A stretch of DNA of 64,000 bases from Glaciecola sp. XM2 (GTDB lineage Bacteria; Pseudomonadota; Gammaproteobacteria; Enterobacterales; Alteromonadaceae), in assembly GCF_018595715.1 (NCBI RefSeq), contig NZ_JAHEOJ010000020.1, positions 682,001-746,000 on the forward strand, read 5' to 3'. The notes under the pieces are model-generated. The model was not told the DNA's origin and ran no database searches. It was given only the letters and a program-made list of their open reading frames with translations. Position numbers and translations under genes: made by a program. Positions 27,670 through 37,301 of the stretch are shown here, one piece after another. Position 1 is the first letter of the stretch. Each line of letters opens with the position of its first letter.

Positions 27670-28006
27670 TGACAAAGTCTTCGCGTGCAGGGCTAAAGGT
27701 ATCTATCAATATGCCACCCGTTGGGCAAACCGCCCCATGCTCTACATGAGGGGGAATTAAACAGCTATCGCCCGCTTTTAGAATTTTGATGACACCACCG
27801 ATATTAAAGTGAAACTCACCCTGTTCAACGTATGTGACTTGAGAATGTCTATGTTTGTGCACATAACCCTCAGCACCTTTGTCAAACCAAACTTTAACCG
27901 CCATTAGCTCATGATTAAAGCCAAGCATTTGACGTTTAAGGCCGTTACCTAAATCTTCAATTTCTGTTTGATCGCCAAACAAGAAGTGTTCGCTTTGTTT
28001 TTGCAT
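27662..28006 (-). CDS. kdgF: KdgF, unsaturated-uronate linearising cupin
   Basis: A 114-residue single-domain cupin. Seen: HKHRHSQVTYVEQGEF and PPHVEHG, giving the His-His-Gln-His metal set of KdgF. KdgF converts the cyclic 4,5-unsaturated monouronate released by lyases into linear DEH, which otherwise forms slowly and spontaneously. It lies between the PL6 lyase and kdgK in the operon, exactly where that step is needed. Ribosome site AGGAA before ATG 28006. Confidence 0.92.
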   Translation of the reverse strand: MQKQSEHFLFGDQTEIEDLGNGLKRQMLGFNHELMAVKVWFDKGAEGYVHKHRHSQVTYVEQGEFHFNIGGVIKILKAGDSCLIPPHVEHGAVCPTGGILIDTFSPAREDFVSE

Positions 28007-28030
28007 GGGGTTATTCCTATAAATCTACTA

Positions 28031-30283
28031 TTATTCGTTGATAGTGTTGTCGCGAAGCTCAGCCGTATGTGGCCCTTTTACTCGCAGTTCAGTCACTTTT
28101 GGCGGCTGGGTTTGGTTAAATACATTATTGATAACCGTTGTTGAAGGCTCGCCTACCGTATGCTCAACCACAAGTGGCGCAGAAGATGTAAATGTATTAC
28201 CAGACATGTGTGTGCGCTGCACGCCATGCAAATAGAAGCTTGCTAAATCTTTATTACGCGAACCTAAGCCTACGTCTGATAGGATGTTGTCTTCTACCAA
28301 TAATAGAGGGCCAAAGGTACTTTCATCTGTTCCACCGCGATAGATTTTGGCAATGCCACCATCGATATTAGTAAACGTATTGCCGCGCAAAGTAATGTAT
28401 TCAGCATTGTAAATACCTAAATCTTCAGATTCGGTATTTAGTTGTAAGATATCGCCGGTGACGTTTGTAAAGGTGTTGTTTGATAGCATGATTTTGTCGG
28501 CAAAAGCGCCTTTACCGGTGCTAAAGAAATGAAACGAGTGATTCACATCTAAGTTTTCAATCACCGAGTCGTGCATTTCAAAACGATAGTTATTTACCAT
28601 TCCCCACTTTTTAGTGCGTATCGCGGTGTTTCCATGCGAGTCTGGACTGCTTTCACCGGTAATGTGCAAACCTTGTAGCTTCAAACTGCCGCCGTCGCGA
28701 ATTTCAAAAAGGGCAGAGCGTTCAAATCCGATTTTTGTTTGCCCTGGTTGTGCTGCTTTGATCGTGAGTGTCTTATCAATAAACGCTAATTTAGGAATGA
28801 CGATATCGCCAGGCGCAATTTCTATCACGTCGCCCTCGCCAGCGTTTTCTATTGCTTCTAATAAAGCACTAGCATCGGCACTCACCTGTCGCACTTTGCC
28901 ACTATCGAACGCAACAGTCGCAGGTGTTTTCGGGTACCAGGCTACGCCCGTATCGTTTTTATTCAAAATGGTGAGGTCACGGCTAACGCCACTTGTGATG
29001 CTGGTGTCGCTTGGGTACAACAAGCCGTTTTCTGCTCTTACTAAGGAAAGCTCGATTGTCTGAAATCCGGCGCTTATCTCACTTGGCACGTCGACGTTGC
29101 TGTCGTTGTGCTCAAACACGATGCCACTCATGTCGTCAAATAAGGTAAACGGCTGCTGATTGTTTTCGTTATAAATAAGGTTGTGTGCCATTTTGCTATT
29201 GATAGGCACTGCGCTGCGCTCTGCGTCACTCCCAGCGCCGAGGTGAATGTGCTCAACGTTAATTAAAGAATTGTTTTCAATAAGCGCATTGTCGACCTGA
29301 TGATAACGATTGATAGGGGAGTTTGGCACGCCATTTAAAACCGTAAGGCCACTGCCAAAACGGTACCCGCCAAGCCCTTCTAAATAGTTGTTGCGAATCG
29401 TCTGGTCTTTATTAATAACACGAATACCGCCAGTGTGCTCAATGCCATTACCTAAAAAGACATTGTTTTCAATGATGTTGCCGTTGCCATGACGCATGGT
29501 GAGCGTGCCGCGTGCTTCATAAAACACATTACCGCGTATCGTATTACTGCCAGATTTCACAGAGATGATTTCAACTTCGCCGTTGGTCTTTTCAAAGTAA
29601 TTGTTTTCAACTTGGGTGAATGAGTCCGTTAATGAGAAATGGCTAGTGCCTATGCGCAGTGTTTCGCCACCGTTGGAGCCAAAAGTAGGGCGATAGCCAA
29701 AGTAGTTATGGTCAATACGATGATAATTTTCTTGGCTAGCTTCGCTATTTAAACGAACCGCAACAGTCACACCTTTGTTGCGCTTACCTACAAGATGATT
29801 ATGGTTGAAGCGATTGTGTTTCCCATACAGCGCAACCCAATAGTCAGATTCTTGTTTGTCGGGGTTGTTGAAGTTATCAATGACCATGTTACTAACGCGT
29901 GAGTGATAAGCATACTTGCCTCTACTCTCGCGAAACTCAATAACCGAACTACTGGGCGTATAGCCATTTTTAAACACTAAACCAGAGGCAACCAAATACT
30001 GTCCTGCAAGGCGTAAGTTAGACTGACCAGACAAGATTACCTTGCCCGGTGTTTCTGCTTTTAAGGTAATAGGCGAATTTTCTGTGCCATTCCCTCTAAG
30101 CAAAATCTCAAAGTCTACATACACACCATCTTTTAAAATCAGTGTATCGCCTGCTTTCAGATCTGAAGCTACTTTAAAGAATGCATCCTTACTATCGATG
30201 TAGTATTCGTTTGCTTGCGGTGAGCAAGCAAACAACACGAGTAGTAACAGCAGGCTGCCTAACTTGGATAGTGTATTTATCAT
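28031..30283 (-). CDS. Alginate lyase, polysaccharide lyase family 6 (lipoprotein)
   Basis: A 750-residue lyase with two right-handed beta-helix domains. N-terminal lipobox LVLFAC (Cys near residue 20), then the chondroitinase-B-like catalytic helix: SVKSGSNTIRGNVF and GTLTMRHGNGN supply the Lys and Arg that act as base and acid in PL6. The second helix starts near residue 460 (ALLEAIENAGEGDVIEIAPG). The two-helix size matches large PL6 enzymes such as AlyGC of Glaciecola, which are often exolytic on poly-guluronate. Anchoring suggests action at the periplasmic side or cell surface. Six bases after dehR in the operon. Confidence 0.92.
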   Translation of the reverse strand: MINTLSKLGSLLLLLVLFACSPQANEYYIDSKDAFFKVASDLKAGDTLILKDGVYVDFEILLRGNGTENSPITLKAETPGKVILSGQSNLRLAGQYLVASGLVFKNGYTPSSSVIEFRESRGKYAYHSRVSNMVIDNFNNPDKQESDYWVALYGKHNRFNHNHLVGKRNKGVTVAVRLNSEASQENYHRIDHNYFGYRPTFGSNGGETLRIGTSHFSLTDSFTQVENNYFEKTNGEVEIISVKSGSNTIRGNVFYEARGTLTMRHGNGNIIENNVFLGNGIEHTGGIRVINKDQTIRNNYLEGLGGYRFGSGLTVLNGVPNSPINRYHQVDNALIENNSLINVEHIHLGAGSDAERSAVPINSKMAHNLIYNENNQQPFTLFDDMSGIVFEHNDSNVDVPSEISAGFQTIELSLVRAENGLLYPSDTSITSGVSRDLTILNKNDTGVAWYPKTPATVAFDSGKVRQVSADASALLEAIENAGEGDVIEIAPGDIVIPKLAFIDKTLTIKAAQPGQTKIGFERSALFEIRDGGSLKLQGLHITGESSPDSHGNTAIRTKKWGMVNNYRFEMHDSVIENLDVNHSFHFFSTGKGAFADKIMLSNNTFTNVTGDILQLNTESEDLGIYNAEYITLRGNTFTNIDGGIAKIYRGGTDESTFGPLLLVEDNILSDVGLGSRNKDLASFYLHGVQRTHMSGNTFTSSAPLVVEHTVGEPSTTVINNVFNQTQPPKVTELRVKGPHTAELRDNTINE

Positions 30284-30289
30284 AAGCGT

Positions 30290-31168
30290 TTACTTACTTA
30301 ATTGTTGAAAGTAATCAAAGATTTCAGGTACGTTACCGTTACCCATGCCCGCGTCAAATGCAGCCTGTAGATTGGCTGATGAGCCTTCCGCAATTTTTGA
30401 AACGGTGCCTAGGTCGTCAACCATTTGTAAGAAGTAGCCTAAATCTTTGTTCGCGTTGGCGATAGAAAAGCCTAAGTCACTCACATTATCTACTGCGTAG
30501 TTCTTACAAAAATGCATAAAGGGTGAGTTAGATGGGCCCGTTGACATAATGTCGAACAACTGCTGTCCGTCCAAGCCTGCTTTTTTAGCAACCGCAAACG
30601 CTTGAGACATGGCACATACTGTTGTCATCCCCATGAAGTTGTTGATCAGTTTTGTGGTATGGCCTGCACCCAACTCGCCTAGATGGAATACATTTTCACC
30701 TTGGTCTTCTAGTACCGGTTTTACCTTCTCAAATGTTTCTTTGTCGCCAGCTGCCATAATATTGAGCAGGCCATCTTTTGCATGCGCAGGGGTGCGTCCA
30801 AGAGGGGCGTCAATCATGCCAACGCCCTTAGCGGCTAGGTCTGCGCCAATTTTACGCGTCGATGCGGGTATAGACGTACCGAAATCAATCAGCACGCTAC
30901 CTTCTTTAATTCCTGCCAAAATGCCATCTTCACCGTAAATAACTTTCTCGACAATTGCTGATGTGGTTAAGCAAAGCATCACGATATCAACAGATTCGGC
31001 AAGTGATTTTGCTGACGTTGAAGAAGTTGCTCCATTTGCTGTGCATGCAGCTACAGCATCTGGGTTTAAATCCATAACACAGACTGGGTAGCCTCGAGTT
31101 AATAAGTTCTGGACCATGTTGCCGCCCATTAGACCTAGGCCGATAAAGCCAATACTTGGTTTAGACAT
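30290..31168 (-). CDS. dehR: DEH reductase, 3-hydroxyisobutyrate dehydrogenase family
   Basis: 292 residues of the beta-hydroxyacid dehydrogenase fold: dinucleotide motif GFIGLGLMGGNM, substrate-binding DAPLGRTPAHAKDG, and catalytic Lys in GAGHTTKLINNFMG. By family and operon it reduces DEH (4-deoxy-L-erythro-5-hexoseulose uronate) to KDG with NAD(P)H, as in the Vibrio-type DehR. Start placed at ATG 31168, where the Rossmann strand begins; a longer frame has no domain. First gene of a five-gene operon with a promoter 130 bases upstream. Confidence 0.88.
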   Translation of the reverse strand: MSKPSIGFIGLGLMGGNMVQNLLTRGYPVCVMDLNPDAVAACTANGATSSTSAKSLAESVDIVMLCLTTSAIVEKVIYGEDGILAGIKEGSVLIDFGTSIPASTRKIGADLAAKGVGMIDAPLGRTPAHAKDGLLNIMAAGDKETFEKVKPVLEDQGENVFHLGELGAGHTTKLINNFMGMTTVCAMSQAFAVAKKAGLDGQQLFDIMSTGPSNSPFMHFCKNYAVDNVSDLGFSIANANKDLGYFLQMVDDLGTVSKIAEGSSANLQAAFDAGMGNGNVPEIFDYFQQLSK

Positions 31169-31293
31169 AAAAATATTCCTCTTAAATTCCTTAGAAAAAC
31201 CGACCCGACCCAATGCTATTTTTTCTTGATATCGAATACCATTGAGCTGATGACGTCGGTATAACTCTTGGCTAACAATTTTATAACACAAAC

Positions 31294-31324
31294 ATTATAT
31301 TTACCTATCCAATTTGTCAACCAA
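31294..31324 (-). promoter_or_regulatory. Promoter and operator of the dehR-PL6-kdgF-kdgK-eda operon
   Basis: On the minus strand, TTGACA (31315-31320) and TATAAT (31294-31299) with a 15-base spacer. Two TTGG half-sites (31321-31324 and 31309-31312) lie 12 bases apart; the first runs directly into the -35 box as TTGGTTGACA. A repressor bound here would block RNA polymerase. Both boxes match consensus, but the short spacer suggests a weak or activator-dependent promoter. Confidence 0.62.
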
Positions 31325-31418
31325 AAATAAAATATTGGATAGATCTTTGTTTGTTGTCTTAAAATGTAATGATGCACTGGTAAGCTGAGCGCGGCATACG
31401 CTGCGCTCAAGCAGCCTT

Positions 31419-33668
31419 TTATTCTGCGTTTGCATACCAATATGGCCCGGTCCACTTATACTCCTGGCCGTTTACGTTAAGTGTATGTTCACTATTTGCT
31501 TGAGCATCTAGATTCGCAACGATAAATATTTGTGATTCACCATTTACACCTACAATTTCTACCCCGGTATAAGCGTCGCTGTCGTGCATCAAGTTTATGG
31601 ATGCAATGCTGCTGTTAGAATTAAGAGACAGCTCGGTTACTGGGCTATATGACCCGTGAGGCTCAACAATTGATACAAACACAGTATCTTGAGTGTTTGG
31701 GCGGCGAAGCATAAAGCCCGGTTCATTGCGAAGATTAAACTCAGGGTCGTTAGCGCCAATGCGTGTCAGCATAATATTATCTTCGTCGTGAGTAAGGGTG
31801 CTCAATGTATAGAACTTCCCTTTGTTCAACCATGAAAACTGTGTGGTGTCAGAAGATGGCGAGCCAGACGCTTCTAAATAAAGGTGTTGGTAGCCGTTTT
31901 TGTTACCAAGCGGCTCTTGAGTTGGTGGACGCGTGTATGCAAAGTTGGTTTGTATGATTTGACCAAAATAATAAAAGGGCAGGTCGTAATCATGAGTACC
32001 TTGCGCATCTACTTTCATGATATCGAGCATAAATGGCTCGTCAGCATCACTTGGTTTAATCAAGGCAACTGTTCTGTGCATTTCAGTACCCGGGTAAGCA
32101 TTGGTTTCTTTGGCGCTGGCGACTTGTACTTGCGGGTTTTCGTCGGCGTAGAAGTAGAAATCTGAATGATGTTGGCTACCGGTTTGATAATCGCCACCAA
32201 AATGAATGCTCTGATCTTGAGAAAGCGTATTATGAGAAATAGTGGATTTTGCCCATGTCGTATTCTCTTTGAGATAGTTACCACCGCCTTTTTGGCCAAT
32301 ATTAACAAAGCGCACTAAGCCATAGTCTTGCAGTACTTCTTCGCCTTGTCGGTATAGTGAATACGAAAGCTTATCGTAGTGGCCATGGCTTAAGCCTTGT
32401 GCGGCATATTTAAATACCGCCGTTAACTCTTCGTTACCGCTTCTAAGCACTGCAACGCCGCCTTCGTCACCGAGTGCGCCATCGCTTAGATTTACAGACT
32501 GCTTTGTAAAAGGAACGGCTTTGTTAGCTTCGAGGTCTAGTGCTATCGCCAAACCAGTTTGGTCAAGTAAGACTTCACCTTGCTTTTGCGCAACGCTTAA
32601 AAGCTTTGGATCTTGTTGGCCATAGTAGTAACCAATGTTCACAGTGGTAATGAGAGCAGGGGTAAAGTACGACATGCCTTTTTGACCGTCATTAAGCGGG
32701 AAGAAGTCGCCGTCAGCATCTGTTAAGTTAAGCAGTGCGTCGATGGCTTTAAGCAGCACATTATCTTTATGTTCTAACACGCCATACTCTGGGTAGGTAT
32801 TATGCATCGCAGTGGCAAATATCAAAAATGGATACATTGCATAGCGCTGATAATACGGACCTTCAGTGTAATAGCCGTCTGGTGAAAAGGGCTGTTCAAG
32901 GTTGGCTAAAAAGCCGCGCTTTTGGTCAGCAGCTTTAATTGTGCCGCCATCATCGTCTACGCCGCCGACCGCTAAGCCATCGTCTTCAATACCGTAAAGG
33001 GCGCGCTGAATAAGCGCTTGATCATCCATTACCAAGCCAATCATGCCTACCGCAGCATTTCCCCATGTGCTGTGGTTATGAATGCGGTTATAAAACTGAG
33101 GGTTGGCTAAAGAAATATAATCTGCAAAAGGGCGAAACAGGTTATCTTCAAGTGTTTGGCGTTCTTCACTCGATAAATAATCGTAAATAGTGTCGTAGGC
33201 TTGAGCCATATACACCAACCAGTTGCTGTCGTTTAAACACTGCCAAAATAGTTTACCTGGCGCATATGAACGTACTTGCGGGTGTACAGGCAAGTTTTTG
33301 TACATCGCTTCATATTGAAACAACATATCGCGTACGTATTTAGCGTACTTCTCATCTTCTAGAATTTGGTAGAGCGCACCGGCTTGTTGCGCAATGATAA
33401 AATTTTGTTTGTGGCGAAAATGTGTATAGCCACCTGAAAAGTCCTTTGGAATGGGGGTATCAATTCCCATTTGTATTTCTTTATCTACTTCGGCTTTGAT
33501 CTTCTCGACACTGGCGTCAAAAAGAGGCACTTTGCCCAAGTTTTCGCGTATTTGTTCAACGCCCTCTTTTGTGAGTATTAAACGGGGATGCTCTTTTGCT
33601 TGCGCAACGTAAGCCAAAGTCATCGCAAAAAATGCGATTAGCGTTATTGTAAATATTTTATTTAGCAT
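31419..33668 (-). CDS. Oligoalginate lyase, polysaccharide lyase family 17
   Basis: 749 residues. Signal peptide (LNKIFTITLIAFFAM ... AQAKE), an alpha/alpha-toroid N-terminal domain, and a heparinase II/III-like beta-sheet domain. Visible catalytic elements: RIHNHSTWGN (Asn-His), TEGPYYQRYAMYPFL (catalytic Tyr and Arg) and QGLSHGHYDKLSYSLY (His). PL17 enzymes release unsaturated monouronate from oligoalginate ends, feeding KdgF and DehR. Start at ATG 33668 has GAGG nine bases upstream; an upstream in-frame ATG at 33677 would overlap that ribosome site. It is downstream of a TonB receptor, but with a terminator between. Confidence 0.93.
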   Translation of the reverse strand: MLNKIFTITLIAFFAMTLAYVAQAKEHPRLILTKEGVEQIRENLGKVPLFDASVEKIKAEVDKEIQMGIDTPIPKDFSGGYTHFRHKQNFIIAQQAGALYQILEDEKYAKYVRDMLFQYEAMYKNLPVHPQVRSYAPGKLFWQCLNDSNWLVYMAQAYDTIYDYLSSEERQTLEDNLFRPFADYISLANPQFYNRIHNHSTWGNAAVGMIGLVMDDQALIQRALYGIEDDGLAVGGVDDDGGTIKAADQKRGFLANLEQPFSPDGYYTEGPYYQRYAMYPFLIFATAMHNTYPEYGVLEHKDNVLLKAIDALLNLTDADGDFFPLNDGQKGMSYFTPALITTVNIGYYYGQQDPKLLSVAQKQGEVLLDQTGLAIALDLEANKAVPFTKQSVNLSDGALGDEGGVAVLRSGNEELTAVFKYAAQGLSHGHYDKLSYSLYRQGEEVLQDYGLVRFVNIGQKGGGNYLKENTTWAKSTISHNTLSQDQSIHFGGDYQTGSQHHSDFYFYADENPQVQVASAKETNAYPGTEMHRTVALIKPSDADEPFMLDIMKVDAQGTHDYDLPFYYFGQIIQTNFAYTRPPTQEPLGNKNGYQHLYLEASGSPSSDTTQFSWLNKGKFYTLSTLTHDEDNIMLTRIGANDPEFNLRNEPGFMLRRPNTQDTVFVSIVEPHGSYSPVTELSLNSNSSIASINLMHDSDAYTGVEIVGVNGESQIFIVANLDAQANSEHTLNVNGQEYKWTGPYWYANAE

Positions 33669-33724
33669 ATTGTGCATCCTCACTTTATACGCAGTTAAAT
33701 TTTGCTGTAAGTCATTGTAGATTG

Positions 33725-33756
33725 AAAAAGGCATGCCGTTTGCGACATGCCTTTTT
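33725..33756 (-). terminator. Terminator between TonB receptor and PL17
   Basis: An 11-bp stem AAAAAGGCATG/CATGCCTTTTT with a 10-base loop and a T run on the minus strand, 19 bases after the receptor stop. PL17 lies only 56 bases further, so it is probably expressed by readthrough. Confidence 0.82.
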
Positions 33757-33774
33757 GTTTGTTAACGCTTAGAT

Positions 33775-36700
33775 TTAGAAAGTATAACTTGCACCAAAGG
33801 TAATACGACGGTCAGCTAAACCTTCAAAACAAAGCAATGCGCCATCATTTACACAAGATTGCGTAATGCCTTCTTTGGTTAGGTTAACCGCTTCAACACC
33901 GATATTGAACTGTTCGTTAACATCGTAGCTAATGCTGGCATTTAACTGACCACGGTCAGCTGTATACACTGGGAAGCCAAGCGTTGAGTTACGTGACGCA
34001 CCTGCTGCAGTATCGTCGGTACGGAACGCTTCACGCCATGTGTAACGAAGACGTGCGCTAATGCCATATTTTTCATAATAAGCAGTTACGTTATATGCAT
34101 TCTCAGAGAAGTCCAATAACCCTTGAACTGCAGTAACCGTTTGAAAGTCAGCGCTATCATAAATACCATTAATTGCGTTAAATATATCAGTACCGCGAGT
34201 TGCTGATTCATTCACAATCGAGCCACCTGAGTATTCTTGAATGGTGTAGTTAGCAATAACACCAAATCCAGAAGCCCAGCCTAGCTCATCTTCAAAGCTT
34301 GAAAGGTCATATTGAACCGCCATTTCCCAGCCAGTTTGGCTAGTTTTTGCCGAATCATTTACTCTAGACTGCAAATCTACACATATACCTGTTGTGCCCA
34401 ATGGTGCAAGGAAGTCATCACCCTCAGCGATTGGGTTAAAGAAACCACCGCCAGCACAGGCAGGATTAGTGCTGCGGAATCCGTTACCGTCGACTGGAGC
34501 GCTGCTTAGTTGGTCGACAAATAGATTCGTGATTTCCTTGTCAAAGTAACCAATGCTTACCACTGCTGCGTCGGCAAAATACCACTCAGCAGTCAAGTCA
34601 AGGGTGGTGATCTCTTGAGGCTCTAAACCTGGGTTACCAATATTAACCGACGCATTAACGTTGGTTATCAAGCTCACTGAGGTATTTAGGTCGTTGAAAT
34701 CAGGGCGACGGATATCTTGTCCCCAGCCTAAACGCAATACCACGTCTTCATGTGGAGTAGCCACAAGGTTAAGACGAGGTAAGGTAAAGTTATAATCACC
34801 TGAAATGGTGGTTAAATTCGCACCATCACTTGTAACAGTATTACCTGTTGAGTCTACATCTGTTTGGATATGACGCACGCCAATGTTACCCATTATCCAC
34901 TCATATTCGAAGTTAGCTTGAGCATATAAGGCGTGCGATTCTTCCTCGATGTTAAAGAAAGCAGCAGCAGATGGTACTAAGTTTGCTAAATCCGGTGTTG
35001 CGTCATGCGCAATCAGAGCAGCTTCTAAGGTAGAAAGTACCAAGTCAGGATTATCAAATGATAAGTCTGGGTCAACAATTAAGAAGTTGCGCAATGCAAG
35101 TTCACGTCCATCTGCGTCGCCAAAGTTGCTTGGACCTGCCACTAACAAGTCAGCAAATAAGCTGCCGTTCGGGCTATCGGCTAGTCGGCTAAAGCCTCCT
35201 ATACGGTCTGTGACGTTATTAAATGTGCTTTCGCGTTTGCTGTAACGATAACCAAAGTCAACCGAAGTCACGATAGAATCATCTATGTAATAGGTGAAGT
35301 CGGTGCGTAAGGCGTCGAGTTTGTTTTCAGTGGTGTTGCGGCCCAAATCGACTTGGTCAAGAACAACGTTATTTGGGTTAAGCAAATCTGCAACAGACGG
35401 TGCAAATGGAGAATCAAAGTTAATACCAAACGTGAGTGAGCCACCGGTTAAGTCATAAATAAATGGAACTGCGTTATCATTACTAGTGCTTGCGGTAGGG
35501 TTACCATCAGCATCTAAGTTATCAAGGGGAGCATTTGGGTTGATAAAATTAAGCTGAGTGCTCAAATTTGGGTTCACAGTATCAGACTTGGCAGATGAAA
35601 TTTCTGCGCTGACAAATAAGTTATCTCCTTGCCACTCGCCGCCTAGTCGAAATAAGGTGGTATCGGTCAAACGTGCGCCAGTATCACTGTTGAAACGTAA
35701 GTTGGGATCATCATCATCAACTGATAAATCTGGCTCAATTGTGCCGCGCACAGCTGCCTGGATACTACCAAGGTTTACACCGTCGAGTGAGCCAAAGTTA
35801 ACTGTCTCAAACTGTGTAGGTAGGTTATAGTTCAACACGCTGCTCACACCAGAACCTTGCACGCGCGTTGAGTCTTGGCGGCGCTCTTGATCTGTGTATA
35901 CAACATCAAAGAAAAACTTAGTGTTATCGTTTGGCGCAAACTCAAACGTCGTTGAAATGTTGGTTGTATCGTATTCAAAATTTTCCAGTTCTTGGTTTAA
36001 AAATTGAATACCCAAGAAATCAAAATCTTGACACACTGGACGATTAGCTACGTCTTCAACGTTGCCACCACGAACCACTTCGGCATTACAGTTTTCTACT
36101 AAACTACCGTCTCGGTCAACACGTGGACGAAATGACGTTGCTTCTTGTTGTGTAATGCTGCCACTAAATACAAAACCAAAAATACCTGAGTCGGTATCCC
36201 AGTTATCGCCGTAAGCGGCTGAAAAGCGAGGCTGTACGCCATCGGTAGTAAGGCTACTATCTTCGCCTTGTACTCTTACGTTAATAAGGGTGTCATTTAA
36301 TTCTAGCGGGCGAATGGTACGAAGATTTACGGTACCACCAACTGAGCCTTCAATCGTTTTAGCTTGCGCTGCTTTTGTGACTTCTAAACCTGCGATGATA
36401 GAAGCTGAAACATCTTCAAAACTAATACCGCCGCGACCCGTGCCCGCACCAACAGTCTCTACACCATTAATTAAAACGTTGTTGGCATTTGAACCACGAA
36501 TCTGTACACCTGTTCCAACACCTGCGGTACGCGTGATTTGAACACCGGTAATATTCTCAAGCACTTCAGCAAGGTTCTGGTCGGGTAGCTTACCAATATC
36601 TTCTGCTTCAATAACTTCAATAAGGTTAGGAGCGGAGCGCTTTTCAGCTAGAGCGCTTGATAAAGATGCGCGGATACCGGTTACTTCAACAACTTCTACC

Positions 36701-36807
36701 GATTCTTCGGTGCTTGCAGCATTTTCTTGCGCAATTGCGTTACTGGCCATGCCAATAGTCGTTGCCGAAAGCAACGCCAGCGTAATTTTTGAAAGCTTGT
36801 GTGTCAT
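33775..36807 (-). CDS. TonB-dependent receptor of the alginate locus
   Basis: 1010 residues. Signal peptide cleaved near SNAIAQ (about residue 26); after it, VEVVEVTGIRASLSSALAEK, the N-terminal region common in carbohydrate-related receptors of Alteromonadales and Xanthomonadales; plug (about 50-180, DQNLAEVLENITGVQITRT and VLINGVETVGAGTGRGG); barrel ending RRITFGASYTF. Likely imports oligoalginate. Ribosome site AGGA before ATG 36807. It is divergent from uxuA and shares an operator-rich intergenic region with it. Confidence 0.92.
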   Translation of the reverse strand: MTHKLSKITLALLSATTIGMASNAIAQENAASTEESVEVVEVTGIRASLSSALAEKRSAPNLIEVIEAEDIGKLPDQNLAEVLENITGVQITRTAGVGTGVQIRGSNANNVLINGVETVGAGTGRGGISFEDVSASIIAGLEVTKAAQAKTIEGSVGGTVNLRTIRPLELNDTLINVRVQGEDSSLTTDGVQPRFSAAYGDNWDTDSGIFGFVFSGSITQQEATSFRPRVDRDGSLVENCNAEVVRGGNVEDVANRPVCQDFDFLGIQFLNQELENFEYDTTNISTTFEFAPNDNTKFFFDVVYTDQERRQDSTRVQGSGVSSVLNYNLPTQFETVNFGSLDGVNLGSIQAAVRGTIEPDLSVDDDDPNLRFNSDTGARLTDTTLFRLGGEWQGDNLFVSAEISSAKSDTVNPNLSTQLNFINPNAPLDNLDADGNPTASTSNDNAVPFIYDLTGGSLTFGINFDSPFAPSVADLLNPNNVVLDQVDLGRNTTENKLDALRTDFTYYIDDSIVTSVDFGYRYSKRESTFNNVTDRIGGFSRLADSPNGSLFADLLVAGPSNFGDADGRELALRNFLIVDPDLSFDNPDLVLSTLEAALIAHDATPDLANLVPSAAAFFNIEEESHALYAQANFEYEWIMGNIGVRHIQTDVDSTGNTVTSDGANLTTISGDYNFTLPRLNLVATPHEDVVLRLGWGQDIRRPDFNDLNTSVSLITNVNASVNIGNPGLEPQEITTLDLTAEWYFADAAVVSIGYFDKEITNLFVDQLSSAPVDGNGFRSTNPACAGGGFFNPIAEGDDFLAPLGTTGICVDLQSRVNDSAKTSQTGWEMAVQYDLSSFEDELGWASGFGVIANYTIQEYSGGSIVNESATRGTDIFNAINGIYDSADFQTVTAVQGLLDFSENAYNVTAYYEKYGISARLRYTWREAFRTDDTAAGASRNSTLGFPVYTADRGQLNASISYDVNEQFNIGVEAVNLTKEGITQSCVNDGALLCFEGLADRRITFGASYTF

Positions 36808-36951
36808 AATTTTTCCTGTGTGTGGTTGCCTAATCTATGCAAACATCGAGCGGTTCGTGCTGGGGTTACCTTCCGGTTGCAATCATCGCTTTGCTAGGTA
36901 GAACTAGTTTTAATCAAATACTTTTACTAAAGTTACAATCCATTAACGTGA

Positions 36952-36995
36952 TGATTACAATTTTTAATTAAAAGGTCAACCATTTAGTTAACCAA
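36952..36995 (-). promoter_or_regulatory. Promoter and operators of the TonB receptor gene
   Basis: On the minus strand TTGACC (36974-36979) and TAATCA (36952-36957) with a 16-base spacer. TTGGTT- and ATGGTT-type half-sites lie 12 bases apart (CCAA 36992-36995, CCAT 36980-36983), the second joined to the -35 box. This is the same layout as before dehR and the second receptor. Confidence 0.58.
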
Positions 36996-37016
36996 ATTTT
37001 ATAGGTTCTGAATTAT

Positions 37017-37227
37017 ATTGGTAATGTTTTTTGTGAATTGTCTCTTGTTTATCGCAGAAAGTATCAATAACGCTTTGTTTTTAAGCCCTTTATTTTGATT
37101 GAGTAGCAAAAAATAACGTTGCTTTATAATGAGATGCGTCAGACCATGGTCGTAATTAAATGGATTGTTTACGGCAATAAATAGCCTTATATGTTGCCTT
37201 GGTTAACAATTTGGTAATTTAAATTGG
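37017..37227 (+). promoter_or_regulatory. Operator array before uxuA
   Basis: ATTGGTAAT at 37017-37025, then TTGG cores at 37199, 37211 and 37224 (TTGGTTAA, TTGGTAAT, TTGGTTCA), offset by 12 and 13 bases and pointing toward uxuA, about 75-100 bases before its start. The rest of the 36808-37301 intergenic region is AT-rich and without a gene. Confidence 0.58.
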
Positions 37228-37301
37228 TTCAATTTAGTGCAACAAAGCGTTAAGCTCTTACACATGTTTTTATGTTCATGAAAGTATCGGAGATTTGTGA
37301 A

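Noticed and set aside
31384-31410. Intrinsic terminator after PL17
   Set aside because: GAGCGC/GCGCTC forms a short stem, but no T run follows on the minus strand.
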